From: Turneriella sp942492915
GTDB taxonomy: Bacteria > Spirochaetota > Leptospiria > Turneriellales > Turneriellaceae
Length of the DNA stretch: 64,000 nt
Direction of reading: 5' to 3'
NCBI GenBank assembly: GCA_942492915.1
Contig: OW818662.1
Span: forward strand, 186,001-250,000
A model generated the notes under the pieces. It was not told where the DNA came from, made no database searches, and saw only the letters and a program-made list of their open reading frames with translations. Positions 8,944 through 18,088 of this stretch are shown piece after piece. Position 1 is the first letter of the stretch. Every line of letters begins with the position of its first letter. The translations under genes and the position numbers were made by a program.

Positions 8944-11900
8944 TGGGCATCTGGCGAGAAATTACCAGCATGAATATCATGAGGCGAAGCCTCATGATAT
9001 TCATGCTGGGCCTTATCGCCGCGGGCTGCATTGGACGTGCAACGCCGCCTGAGCAGGTCAAACTCACGCAGGCACAGAACGAGGTGCTCGGCAAGTTCGC
9101 GCGCCAGGTCGGCGAAGTTGAACTGAATATTCTGCTCAAAGACCCGAATGATACCACGCTGCCCGGCATGGTCGTTGGTGATCTGCTCTACATACTTTCG
9201 AAAGTTAACGAAGACAAGCTGATTCGCCTCGTTAAAGGCATCGGCGCAACGTACACGCTCGAGCTGATTCTCGCGATTAAACGGGTCGGGTGCACGCGCG
9301 CCAACACGGTTCCGGTTGCCTCGGGTTATGGCTTCGATGCGCGTTCGGTAGCGAGCATGAATACCTGCAAGTGGAACCATTTCCATTTGCCGAATGTCAT
9401 GGTGCAGCTTCTGAACGGGGCCACCGATCAGGGCATGACGACGCTGATCGATTCGGTCAAGCATAGCTTCACGACGCAGAACCTGGCGTGCGCCTCAAAC
9501 GGTTCGGGGTTTCTCGCCGCAAATCAACCGCTTTGCCCTTCGACGACCGCTGGCGCGGCTGAACCCAATAACAATGCACCATACGATGCGACGATAGAGC
9601 ACTACGCTTATTTCATGAAGCTTGCATATATTGTTGCCGGTTTTGACACACCAACGCTGGCAGACCCGAATCTTGCATCTGATCCGCTCATCGGGCCCCC
9701 TAAGCTCTACGGCTTGATGAACCTGACGCGTGACGGGCGTGATATGGTATTTCTGCTTGATTCGTTCGACAAGAACGCATGTCCAGGCGTCGCCTCAACG
9801 ACATCGAACTGCGTCTACGTCGACAATACCAATGCACTCACGACATACGACGCCGGTGGCGACCTGTGGGTTGATCTGAACGGTGACGTGCAAATGCAGG
9901 GGATCAAGAATCTTTTAAACGTTATCGGTCAGGTAACAGACACTTCAAAGATGGGCACGCTGCTCAATGGCCGTCGCACGACCGCTGCCGACCGCTACAA
10001 TGTTGCGCTTGACGACGGCCAGATACGCTATTTCACCGATCGCTTGCGCCCAGTAATCGAGCACCGCGCTCCGGTGGGTTGCACAGCTGCTTCATTTCCC
10101 GGGACGGCTGCAGAGCAGGCAATGCAGTTTTACGGAACGCCCCACGGCCCGGCAGGGGCCTGGAACACCAAACTTGCTGCGATCATCAACAACGTAAACA
10201 ATGTTGATCGCATGATGGATCTGATCTACAACATAGATGATGGTTTTGATATTAACCATAACCTGACGATTGCGTGTCCGAACCGTGGAATCGACAACCT
10301 GATGGTCTTGCTCAATAACGTGAACAACAACGATGCCCACGACGCGCCAAACACGACGAACAACGAGGTTTTGACGGCATCTTACCTGATTGATAACGTG
10401 ACGCTGTTCCCGACAGACGCAGATCCCCGGCGCCGAAACAAGGTGAAATACCTCGTTGAGTACATTGGCAATACGTTAAGCGTGCTGCAGCTCGCCTGTT
10501 ATGACTCAATCTTGCATAAGAATACCTTAGGCGCGCAGACCTGCGATGACCGCGGTTTGGTCAACCTTGTGGCCAATGGTTCGAAAGTGGACGATGCAGC
10601 TGTCACTGATCTCAGTGCAGGCGGACGCAAGTTGGCGAACCTTGCAGATCAGATTACCGAAATCGAAGACATGCGATTTCTCGTGCGAAAAGTGTCAATG
10701 TCGAACATGACGCAGATTATCAATGGCCTGCAGATCGCAAGTACCATCAACGTCGCAAATCTGGTCAATCAGATTCAAGGCGTCGACTGCTGGAACGAAA
10801 ACGGCGGTATTGTTTCACCCTCGGTGGCGAACCCTGCCCCTCTTAACGCGTACACCGGCAACTTTGCCATCAACCCGCTGGCGGCGGGGAATAACGACGC
10901 TCTTATCAAGGCCATTGTTGAAACCGACGCGACAAACCACCCGACATTCGTCGGCCGAGTACGTTCGTTTGTCGTGATCAATGCCGGCACTGGCTATCCG
11001 ACGACTTCGAATTTTGCCGTCGCTGGCGGATCGCAGGTAAGTTTTATCGGCGGAAACTGTAATTTTAATCCGCCGACAGCGTATCGCGGCATACCAACTG
11101 CAGCTGCAACTGGAGCCACTGGCCTCGGCAAAATGGTCAACGTCATCAACCATATCACCGGCTCGCCGGGCACGATCGTGACATTGATCAACGGAGTCAC
11201 CGACGGCAACAAACTCGGCATACTGATCAATGGTATTTCGCGCTCGTCGAATCTCGTGGGTGTTGTGAATGCGACGGTCGATGCATCGCGCAACAACAAC
11301 GCGACGATCAACGATCTGATCAATCTGATGAACACGCTGTCGCGTGAAGACGTACTGAAACTTGTGCACATGCTCGAGAATCTGGGCGACGCACGCGAGA
11401 TCGATGCGCAGCTGACGGTGCCTGGTGGCGATCATGACATGGTCTCACAATTGCTCGCGCCGTATAACAGCGCCAATATCAATACGACATCGGGGCTCGG
11501 TACTGCCACGATGGCCAATCTAATTGCCGCGCTGCGTTACACGGGAGGCAGTGGTTTCCCTGCGGCAGGTGGAAACATAACGATTGGCGCAGTGCCAGTT
11601 GCGGCTTACTCGACAACTACCGATGGTTTGGTTTCCGGAATTCAAATAGTCAATCCCGGTGCCGGGTGTACCAGCGCACCTACGGTCAGCATCACAGCCG
11701 GAGGCGGCTCTGGCGCAACCGCAACGGCAGTCATTGACTCTGTTGGCCAGCAGGTGGCGAGAGTTACTATCACGAACGCCGGTACCGGTTACACGGGAAA
11801 TCCGACTGTTACTCTGTCAGGCGGCGGCTGTTCTACCGCGCCGACAGCGAATGCATTTGTGAACCGTGTGGGCTCAGTGTCGATTACCAGCCCGGCGCCG

Positions 11901-12992
11901 GCATTGGCTGCCAGCCAGAACTGCGACTCGCTGGGTACGACCACTCCTTACTGTGTCGCAAGCGGATCGGTGACCGCGCTCCGCAGCTATTATGGCGGCA
12001 GCGGCTATATCGCCGGTCAACAATGTCCCATTGTCGGCGCGGGCGGCACGGGTGGCACTTGCACAGTGCAAGAGACCGGTGGTACATTGACTGGCTGCTC
12101 GGCTGTCGGTGGTGGTTCAAACTATGCCGACGAGCGCATCGTGAAGATCGGGGGCAGGGCTGAAGCAGCGGTGACCGTCGACGTCGTCGGGGCGGTAACG
12201 ACGATCAGTGTGACGAATACTGGCTGCGGTTACACCGTGATTCCGGCAGTTCAGGTGATAGGTTGTACCGTCGCGCCAACCTTTAACGTCACTATTCCTG
12301 GTGGTCGCGTGAATGCAACCGTGACGACTGCAGGTTCAGGTTGCCCAGTCGGGGCAAAAGTTGTCATCGGAGAAAATCCATTTGTTACCCATTCTGACGG
12401 CGCGAGCGCAATAGTCGATACCATTGGCGGCGGGCGCCTGACGTTTGTCAGCACATCAGAGGCCTCAGTCAACGCTGCACAGCTCATTCAGCTGATCGAT
12501 CGCGACGCGACAGGTCTCACGAGCGGCACACGTGGCTTTTCTATTACCTACAACGGAAGCGCACCGAGCATTTCGGCTCGCGAGGCGCTGGTGAGATTGT
12601 TGCATCATGGTGTGACGATACCTGCGGCGAGCAGCAAAGGCTATTTTGCCGAAAGTTTCGGCTCGGGCAGCGTCGTCGATATCGTTTCAGATGGGTTGAC
12701 AGACAACCTGAAATCGGGCCTGCCGCTCGCAGGTGCGGGGTTTTGGACAAACGCATACGCCGTAAATCTGCCGGGGCTTGGTCCGCAGCACATCGCAGGA
12801 TCTATTCTAAATAACCTCAACGGTGTCGCACCGACGCAGACTCTGATCAATATGGTGAATACCAATACGATCGATCTGACCGACACCCTGCTGCTGCTCG
12901 GTTGCGGCGACAGGTCGACGTATAGTAATATTTCGGCGTCGCCTTTCTCATGGCAACAGATCTGTTCACAAATCGGTCCCGGGCTTTGGTAA
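8943..12992 (+). CDS. Giant repeat lipoprotein, paralog of the protein ending at 4424
   Basis: 1349 residues. The ATG at 8943 overlaps the preceding stop; the ATG at 8970 is an alternative that gives a compact lipoprotein signal, with the lipobox (LIAAGC) Cys at residue 19 of that form. Residues ~40-870 carry repeated LINGVxDxNKLxxLING-like motifs, then a Gly/Thr-rich section with GGxGYT units, then a C-terminal domain starting near SAREALVRLLHHG and ending GPGLW. All three sections match the protein at 1-4424. A surface-exposed, possibly solenoid architecture is inferred; ligand and role are unknown. A perfect 21-bp inverted repeat lies inside the signal-peptide codons. Confidence 0.85.
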   Translation: MGIWREITSMNIMRRSLMIFMLGLIAAGCIGRATPPEQVKLTQAQNEVLGKFARQVGEVELNILLKDPNDTTLPGMVVGDLLYILSKVNEDKLIRLVKGIGATYTLELILAIKRVGCTRANTVPVASGYGFDARSVASMNTCKWNHFHLPNVMVQLLNGATDQGMTTLIDSVKHSFTTQNLACASNGSGFLAANQPLCPSTTAGAAEPNNNAPYDATIEHYAYFMKLAYIVAGFDTPTLADPNLASDPLIGPPKLYGLMNLTRDGRDMVFLLDSFDKNACPGVASTTSNCVYVDNTNALTTYDAGGDLWVDLNGDVQMQGIKNLLNVIGQVTDTSKMGTLLNGRRTTAADRYNVALDDGQIRYFTDRLRPVIEHRAPVGCTAASFPGTAAEQAMQFYGTPHGPAGAWNTKLAAIINNVNNVDRMMDLIYNIDDGFDINHNLTIACPNRGIDNLMVLLNNVNNNDAHDAPNTTNNEVLTASYLIDNVTLFPTDADPRRRNKVKYLVEYIGNTLSVLQLACYDSILHKNTLGAQTCDDRGLVNLVANGSKVDDAAVTDLSAGGRKLANLADQITEIEDMRFLVRKVSMSNMTQIINGLQIASTINVANLVNQIQGVDCWNENGGIVSPSVANPAPLNAYTGNFAINPLAAGNNDALIKAIVETDATNHPTFVGRVRSFVVINAGTGYPTTSNFAVAGGSQVSFIGGNCNFNPPTAYRGIPTAAATGATGLGKMVNVINHITGSPGTIVTLINGVTDGNKLGILINGISRSSNLVGVVNATVDASRNNNATINDLINLMNTLSREDVLKLVHMLENLGDAREIDAQLTVPGGDHDMVSQLLAPYNSANINTTSGLGTATMANLIAALRYTGGSGFPAAGGNITIGAVPVAAYSTTTDGLVSGIQIVNPGAGCTSAPTVSITAGGGSGATATAVIDSVGQQVARVTITNAGTGYTGNPTVTLSGGGCSTAPTANAFVNRVGSVSITSPAPALAASQNCDSLGTTTPYCVASGSVTALRSYYGGSGYIAGQQCPIVGAGGTGGTCTVQETGGTLTGCSAVGGGSNYADERIVKIGGRAEAAVTVDVVGAVTTISVTNTGCGYTVIPAVQVIGCTVAPTFNVTIPGGRVNATVTTAGSGCPVGAKVVIGENPFVTHSDGASAIVDTIGGGRLTFVSTSEASVNAAQLIQLIDRDATGLTSGTRGFSITYNGSAPSISAREALVRLLHHGVTIPAASSKGYFAESFGSGSVVDIVSDGLTDNLKSGLPLAGAGFWTNAYAVNLPGLGPQHIAGSILNNLNGVAPTQTLINMVNTNTIDLTDTLLLLGCGDRSTYSNISASPFSWQQICSQIGPGLW
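8965..9009. repeat. Perfect 21-bp inverted repeat with GAA loop, over a start region
   Basis: Arms 8965-8985 and 8989-9009 are exactly complementary around a three-base GAA loop. The element covers the alternative ATG at 8970 and the signal-peptide codons of the giant lipoprotein. There is no T tract, so it is not a canonical terminator. Confidence 0.9.
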
Positions 12993-13036
12993 TTTCTTGA
13001 CCGGCTGGCGCAAAAGCCGGGTCGAATTGTTCTAGT

Positions 13037-14944
13037 TTGCCACTTTTCTACTCATACCTCATCTTTGCTGCAATGCTGTTCTTCTCGCATTGCCTGTTTC
13101 ATATCTTTTATCTGAACTCTGCCGCGCCCGCGATGGCATGGCTCATTGCGCTGCGCTACACGGCTGCGACGACTTCAGCGGCTATGTTCTTGCCAGGACT
13201 GGTGTATTTACTCGCCAAACAGGGCAGCCGGCTGCGAAGTGCAGCATTATGGGCAGGGGGATGCATAACGTACTACTGCCTGACCGTCATCATCGGCGAT
13301 CTCGCCTATTATAAACAAGCCGGTAAACATTCGACGGTCGAATTACTGTTGTTCTACCAAAACTTCATCGATATCTCGCTGATGGCTTTACGTGACTATC
13401 TTTATATTCCTATTGCATATTTATTCGCGGGCGTTCTGTTTTTCTTTGGCTGGCGTCGGCTGGTCCGTCGCGAGCTGTCGCTGCCCCAGCCACTGCAGGC
13501 ACGACCCTCTGTGCGGCGTTTGCGACATGCTGCTGCGCTGATTGTGTTTCTGATCGTTAGCCTCGTCGCGTTTCGCGGCGGCTTGCAAGGCCGACCGCTT
13601 CGCCCGGCAGATGCGTTTGTGCACCTGTCGCAGGCGCACGGTGACTTTGCGCTGAACGGGGTCTATACCTCGTTCTATGCAATCAGCCATCGTAGCATTT
13701 TTCCCGTGAGTTCTGGTGCCGAAAGCGTCGCCAATGCCCGCGCATTGATCACCGCGCCAGGTGATCGGTTCATCAGCGACGAGTTGCCGTTTTTTCGCGT
13801 TGCTTCTGCAGGCGCAGGCGTCGAGCGCAAGCTCAACGTTGTCTTCATCATTCTCGAATCATGGTCAGCGAAACGTGTCGGGGCTTACGGAGACAAGACG
13901 GGCGCGACGCCGTTTTTTGATTCGCTTGCGCAGCGCGGCGTACTTTTCACGAACGCGTACGCGACAGGCCGGCGTTCGATTGCTTCGCTACCTTCGGCGC
14001 TCAGTAGCATACCGACTCTTTACGGCTCTCTTTACATCACATCGCCGCACGAACAGAATTTCCAGCGAGGCATGGGTGCAATCTTTGCCGATCGCGGGTA
14101 CGCGACAGAGTTCACGTATGCCGCGAAAGCGGGGTCGATGGGTTTCAATGCATTCGCGCGGCTCGCGGGTTTTGAGAAGATTCTGACGCGTGAGAGTTTT
14201 CCCGCCGATGCGGCGCATGATGGCGTCTGGGGAATCTATGACCACGTCATGTTTACGCGTGCCCTCGACGAAATGCGCGCCGCCAAAAAGCCGTTCTTGT
14301 CTGTCGTTTATACACTGCATCCTCACCCGCCTTTTACCCTGCCCGAGCGGCCGACCGACTTTCACGCCACCGGGTCGCGAGCCAGGTACTATGACGCGTT
14401 ACGGTATTCAGATGATAGTCTGCGTGGCTTTTTTGCCGCAGCACAGAAAGAGAGTTGGTTCAAGAATACAGTCTTTGTGTTAATGGCTGACCACGCCTTT
14501 GAAGAGAGCCAGGGGCGCGAATCGTTTCATATACCCCTGCTGTTATACGGCGAGCAGATTCTGGCACCGAAACGCGATGCGCGCGTCGCTTCAGAACTCG
14601 ACGTACTGCCCTCACTCATTGATCTGCTGCGCTTGCCCGTCGCGCACGGCTCGATGGGCAAGTCGCTTTTCGCAGACGGCGAACGCGCAGCATATGTCGA
14701 CATGGAACATTCCGCCGGGGTTATTCGTGAGGTTGCGGGCGAGCAGCTCGTGTTCTTGTTTGGCAGCGAAGACTATGGCGGGTACTATAACATGACGCGC
14801 GATCCGCAGTGGCAGAAAGTGCAGAATGGTACACCTCTGCCAGCAGAGGAAATGCAGCGCATGCGGGATTATATCGGTGTGATGGGCTTTGCGGTCGCGA
14901 AGAACAGAATCGCCCCGGCCGCGCAGAAAATACCCGATAGTTGA
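13037..14944 (+). CDS. LtaS-like sulfatase-fold membrane enzyme (phosphoglycerol/phosphoethanolamine transferase family)
   Basis: 635 residues from a TTG at 13037; the ATG at 13073 is an alternative start. Residues 1-~190 hold about five membrane helices; the rest is an extracytoplasmic alkaline-phosphatase/sulfatase fold. Visible active-site elements are the metal-ligand Glu in ILESWS (E274), the nucleophile region GRRSIASLPS (probably Ser314, where LtaS has Thr) and MADH (D485, H486). The family transfers phosphoglycerol or phosphoethanolamine head groups, or cleaves phosphodiesters, outside the inner membrane. The substrate here is unknown. A weak hairpin (about 12999-13024) separates it from the upstream lipoprotein. 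Confidence 0.8.
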   Translation: MPLFYSYLIFAAMLFFSHCLFHIFYLNSAAPAMAWLIALRYTAATTSAAMFLPGLVYLLAKQGSRLRSAALWAGGCITYYCLTVIIGDLAYYKQAGKHSTVELLLFYQNFIDISLMALRDYLYIPIAYLFAGVLFFFGWRRLVRRELSLPQPLQARPSVRRLRHAAALIVFLIVSLVAFRGGLQGRPLRPADAFVHLSQAHGDFALNGVYTSFYAISHRSIFPVSSGAESVANARALITAPGDRFISDELPFFRVASAGAGVERKLNVVFIILESWSAKRVGAYGDKTGATPFFDSLAQRGVLFTNAYATGRRSIASLPSALSSIPTLYGSLYITSPHEQNFQRGMGAIFADRGYATEFTYAAKAGSMGFNAFARLAGFEKILTRESFPADAAHDGVWGIYDHVMFTRALDEMRAAKKPFLSVVYTLHPHPPFTLPERPTDFHATGSRARYYDALRYSDDSLRGFFAAAQKESWFKNTVFVLMADHAFEESQGRESFHIPLLLYGEQILAPKRDARVASELDVLPSLIDLLRLPVAHGSMGKSLFADGERAAYVDMEHSAGVIREVAGEQLVFLFGSEDYGGYYNMTRDPQWQKVQNGTPLPAEEMQRMRDYIGVMGFAVAKNRIAPAAQKIPDS

Positions 14945-14977
14945 CATAGTGTCGAAAACGTAGTTTTCGACACTATG
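14945..14977. repeat. Perfect 15-bp inverted repeat with GTA loop ending in the mdh start codon
   Basis: Arms 14945-14959 and 14963-14977 are exactly complementary around GTA. The element starts right after the stop of the LtaS-like gene (TGA 14942-14944), and its right arm ends with the ATG of mdh. A folded mRNA would bury the mdh start codon. Confidence 0.9.
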
Positions 14978-15928
14978 CAACACAAACGAAATAAAATCGC
15001 GCTGATCGGCGCAGGACAAATAGGCGGCAATCTTGCGCTGATGGCGGTACAAAAGGGACTCGGCGACGTGGTTCTGTTCGACGTTGTCGAAGGCGTGCCG
15101 CAGGGCAAAGCACTCGACCTCTATCAGACAACCCCGGTTGATGGTTATTCGAACTCGCTCATTGGTACAAATTCGTACGACGACGTGAAAGATGCCGACC
15201 TCGTCATTATCACGGCTGGTATTCCCCGTAAACCCGGCATGAGCCGCGACGACCTGCTTAACACCAACGCCAAGATTATGACCGATGTCGCAACGAATTT
15301 GAAGCGCGTGGCGCCGAATGCATTTGTGATCGTGATCTCAAACCCGCTCGACGCGATGGTTTACCTGTTTCAGAAAGTTTCGGGCTTTGCGAAAAACAAA
15401 GTCATGGGTATGGCTGGCGTGCTCGACGCGGCGCGCTTTCGCACCTTTATCTCAATGGAGACCGGAGTGAGCGTCGCTGATATCAGCGCGTTTGTGCTCG
15501 GTGGTCACGGCGACACGATGGTGCCGCTGCCGCGCTATAGTTATGTCGGCGGTGTACCGCTGCCAGATTACCCGGGCCTGACAGCACAAAAAATTGAAGA
15601 GATGGTCGTTCGCACGCGTAACGGTGGCGGCGAGATCGTCGCACTGCTTAAGACTGGCTCGGCATTCTACGCTCCGGCTGCTTCTGCCATTGCAATGGCT
15701 GAAAGTGTGCTGCGTGACCAGCGCCGGGTTTTTCCCGTTGCAGTCTATTGCGATGGTGAATATGGCTATAAAGACATGCACATCGGTCTGCCGGTGATTC
15801 TCGGTAAAAATGGTGTCGAAAAGATCATTGAGATCAAGCTTACGACTGAAGAAAAAGCCGCGCTCGACAAGAGCGCCGAAGCGGTTGAAGGTCTCAAGGC
15901 CGACCTGAAGCGTCTGAACTTTCTGTAA
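14975..15928 (+). CDS. mdh: Malate dehydrogenase
   Basis: 317 residues, the usual length of the LDH-like bacterial malate dehydrogenases. It interconverts malate and oxaloacetate with NAD in the TCA cycle. Seen: the Rossmann motif GAGQIGGNLA (residues 12-21), the acidic D36 expected for NAD over NADP, the substrate arginines R85 and R91 of the mobile loop (IPRKPGMSR), the D151/R154 pair in GVLDAARFR and the catalytic His178 in GGHGD. The Arg residues of the loop favour malate over lactate. No ribosome-binding site is evident, because the region before the ATG is a perfect palindrome; a second palindrome follows the stop. Confidence 0.95.
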   Translation: MQHKRNKIALIGAGQIGGNLALMAVQKGLGDVVLFDVVEGVPQGKALDLYQTTPVDGYSNSLIGTNSYDDVKDADLVIITAGIPRKPGMSRDDLLNTNAKIMTDVATNLKRVAPNAFVIVISNPLDAMVYLFQKVSGFAKNKVMGMAGVLDAARFRTFISMETGVSVADISAFVLGGHGDTMVPLPRYSYVGGVPLPDYPGLTAQKIEEMVVRTRNGGGEIVALLKTGSAFYAPAASAIAMAESVLRDQRRVFPVAVYCDGEYGYKDMHIGLPVILGKNGVEKIIEIKLTTEEKAALDKSAEAVEGLKADLKRLNFL

Positions 15929-15929
15929 G

Positions 15930-15968
15930 GTAATTTAAGAAAGTGGCGTAGCCACTTTCTTAAATTAC
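15930..15968. repeat. Perfect 18-bp inverted repeat with GTA loop after mdh
   Basis: Arms 15930-15947 and 15951-15968 are exactly complementary around GTA, starting 2 bases after the mdh stop. No T run follows on the plus strand, so it is at best an atypical terminator. Loop and design match the palindrome at the mdh start, though the arm sequences differ. Confidence 0.85.
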
Positions 15969-15996
15969 GTCACGCCTGCCGCCGATAATAAAGGGT

Positions 15997-17070
15997 ATGC
16001 GGCAGGCGTCTCTCAGGTTCTTGTTGCTCTTCGCCCTCGCCACAACCGGGCTATATGCGGAGCAGGTTTGCGGCCCGGTCACCGTCAGTGCCGTGTCAGG
16101 CGCGCCTTTTCAGGCTGACATTGAAAACGAAGTCTGTTCGCAGATCAACTCAAAGTTTCAAACCGGGAATCTGTCTTCAGTGCTTGGTTACATGGCGCGC
16201 GCGTACGCGGTTGCCGCTCAAGGGCGCAGCGCAGATTACGCGAGCAATATGCAGGTCTTTTCTTTCGGGGCAGCGACCACGCTCGCGGTCAGCAATATTT
16301 CGATTCCGGGCGGGTACGGCGATTTAGAGGCTCTCGGCAAGCGCCTGAGTTCGCAGACCGTGCCCGACGTCGGCACGGGGTTTTCTGCAACCGCGACCCT
16401 GGGCATCAGTCTGCGCACGGCGAACCTGAGACGCCGCGGCTGGTTTGACCCGAAGAATCTGAACATCTATACGTCGTTCTTTTTGCTGCCGGCAGTCAGC
16501 TACCAATCATATTCTATCAATGCGACCTCAGGCAGTATTTATCTGCAATACAAGCTTTTGCCGATGCGCAAATTGCGTTATGCGCTTTTGACGTGGGGTG
16601 GGCTCGACATCGGTCTCGGTTATACGTATTCGACGAGCAAGTTCACCGTTGCGAGCACAGAAAAGCTCGCGTCGATTAATTTCACCAGTAACGGCAAGAA
16701 CATCGTCTATGAACCGACGGGGTCGCTCGCTCTCGCCTACACGACTCATGTGATACCGCTCGAAGTTTCTACAAACGTTTCATTACTCTATTTTCTTTCG
16801 CTGGTGTTCGGTGCCGCTGCGGATTTTCATATTCTCACGAATGCCGAGCTGACGGCGAATGTCTCGGGTGCCGTGAAGGTCGACGGCACTTCTACTGCGG
16901 GCGACTACGCCCGCTTTAGCACCACCGAAACCGGCAAAGTAAGCGGCGTTGGTTTTCGCATGTTTGCGGGGCCGCAATTCAATATCTGGAAAATTCGCCT
17001 CTTTACTCTTGCACATGCGACAAGCGACCAGACGTATGGCGTCACACTGGGGGCCAGGTTCACATGGTGA
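15997..17070 (+). CDS. Exported surface protein, possibly Lsa36-like outer-membrane protein
   Basis: 357 residues with a signal peptide (MRQASLRFLLLFALATTGLYA). The mature protein shows strand-like alternation, many Tyr, Thr and Ser residues and a C-terminal VTLGARFTW ending in an aromatic residue, as in outer-membrane barrels. Its overall style recalls the Leptospira Lsa36 surface-protein family, but I cannot confirm membership by eye. It is first in a three-gene coupled run with two small lipoproteins (17064 and 17573). Confidence 0.7.
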   Translation: MRQASLRFLLLFALATTGLYAEQVCGPVTVSAVSGAPFQADIENEVCSQINSKFQTGNLSSVLGYMARAYAVAAQGRSADYASNMQVFSFGAATTLAVSNISIPGGYGDLEALGKRLSSQTVPDVGTGFSATATLGISLRTANLRRRGWFDPKNLNIYTSFFLLPAVSYQSYSINATSGSIYLQYKLLPMRKLRYALLTWGGLDIGLGYTYSTSKFTVASTEKLASINFTSNGKNIVYEPTGSLALAYTTHVIPLEVSTNVSLLYFLSLVFGAAADFHILTNAELTANVSGAVKVDGTSTAGDYARFSTTETGKVSGVGFRMFAGPQFNIWKIRLFTLAHATSDQTYGVTLGARFTW

Positions 17071-17576
17071 GAATCTCTACATTCTTCGCCATGCTCACGG
17101 CTATGCAATGCGGCCGACCGTTTGTCATGAAGCCGCAGTCTTATAACCACCCCGTCATGGTGGGCGAAATTCGGCAGATCGGCGGTGAAAAGGTGCCGAT
17201 CGACGCTGCGCGCAAATTTGATTTCACCACCGAAATTGAAATTCTCGATACGCCGACGGCAAATTCGTTCGACTGGTACCTGACAGAACAGCATAAGCTA
17301 GATCACAAACTGACCGCGGCGACGGTCATGGGCGCGCGTGACAGCCGCATCAGCGAGCTGCGGTTTGGCAGCTACGTGTTTATGGCCGGGCTCTTTTATT
17401 TTGATAAAGACTGGATTCGTATTTCTGGTAACACAGGAAAAAGACTGACCGCAGACGTCGAACGCGTATACAATCTGAATCCTCAACCGAAGGGCGCCAC
17501 GAAAGGCAGCCGCGCCGAACGGTATAAATCGACCCGCCCAACCAAGGAGAAGCGCAAACCGCGCCGACGCCGATGA
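17064..17576 (+). CDS. Small putative lipoprotein, function unknown
   Basis: 170 residues. The N-terminus MVRISTFFAMLTAMQC fits a spirochaetal lipoprotein signal with Cys16 as the lipidated residue. The middle contains a WIRI/YNLNP segment, and the last ~35 residues are very Lys/Arg-rich and probably disordered. The start overlaps the preceding stop by 7 bases, and the stop overlaps the next ATG (ATGA). No family recognised. Confidence 0.7.
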   Translation: MVRISTFFAMLTAMQCGRPFVMKPQSYNHPVMVGEIRQIGGEKVPIDAARKFDFTTEIEILDTPTANSFDWYLTEQHKLDHKLTAATVMGARDSRISELRFGSYVFMAGLFYFDKDWIRISGNTGKRLTADVERVYNLNPQPKGATKGSRAERYKSTRPTKEKRKPRRRR

Positions 17577-17998
17577 GATTAGCGTTGCTCAGCCTTATGA
17601 TTTTTTTGACGCTGCAATGCGCCGGCAGCCGGCACACGGTGTCGCTCAATGACATGGCGTACGCGGTTTCTATGACGCCGCAGATCTATGGCTCTGACGG
17701 CAGAATCAAAGCCGATGGAGCAGGGGTCGACGTGATCGGCGACATCGAGGTTACACGGCGCTACTGGTCGCTGGTCTACAGCTTTGTACCGCTGGGCGAT
17801 ACTAAAAAACAAGTATACGATTTTAACCAGGTTATCGCGGCGCGCGGCGCGCATGGTGTTATCAACTTTGAGGTTGAGAATGAAGGCTGCGACCTGAACA
17901 ACTTCGCTTATCTGATCGCGCCGGCTGTTTTGCCATTTTTTCCCGGTTGCAGCAAGATTACCTTCAGGGGCAAACTCGTGAGGCAAAGCGGGCTCTGA
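17573..17998 (+). CDS. Small putative lipoprotein, function unknown
   Basis: 141 residues. MRLALLSLMIFLTLQC is a short lipoprotein signal with Cys16 as the expected lipid site. The body contains a YSFVPLGD stretch and a hydrophobic LIAPAVLPFFPGC segment near the C-terminus. It is the last gene of the coupled group 15997-17998. The layout (LQCAG signal, a VPLG motif, a C-terminal hydrophobic stretch with Cys) is seen in small uncharacterised spirochaetal lipoproteins. No function can be assigned. Confidence 0.7.
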   Translation: MRLALLSLMIFLTLQCAGSRHTVSLNDMAYAVSMTPQIYGSDGRIKADGAGVDVIGDIEVTRRYWSLVYSFVPLGDTKKQVYDFNQVIAARGAHGVINFEVENEGCDLNNFAYLIAPAVLPFFPGCSKITFRGKLVRQSGL

Positions 17999-18088
17999 CG
18001 GCAGCGGGCGACGGTTGCGGCAAGTGGCAGAATTTGCCATACCACAAAGCGAATTGACAGCCGCCGCAGTTTGCCGCTGCATGCACCT

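Noticed and set aside
12999..13024. Terminator after the second giant lipoprotein
   Set aside because: The hairpin has a bulge and no T tract follows, so it is not called as a terminator.
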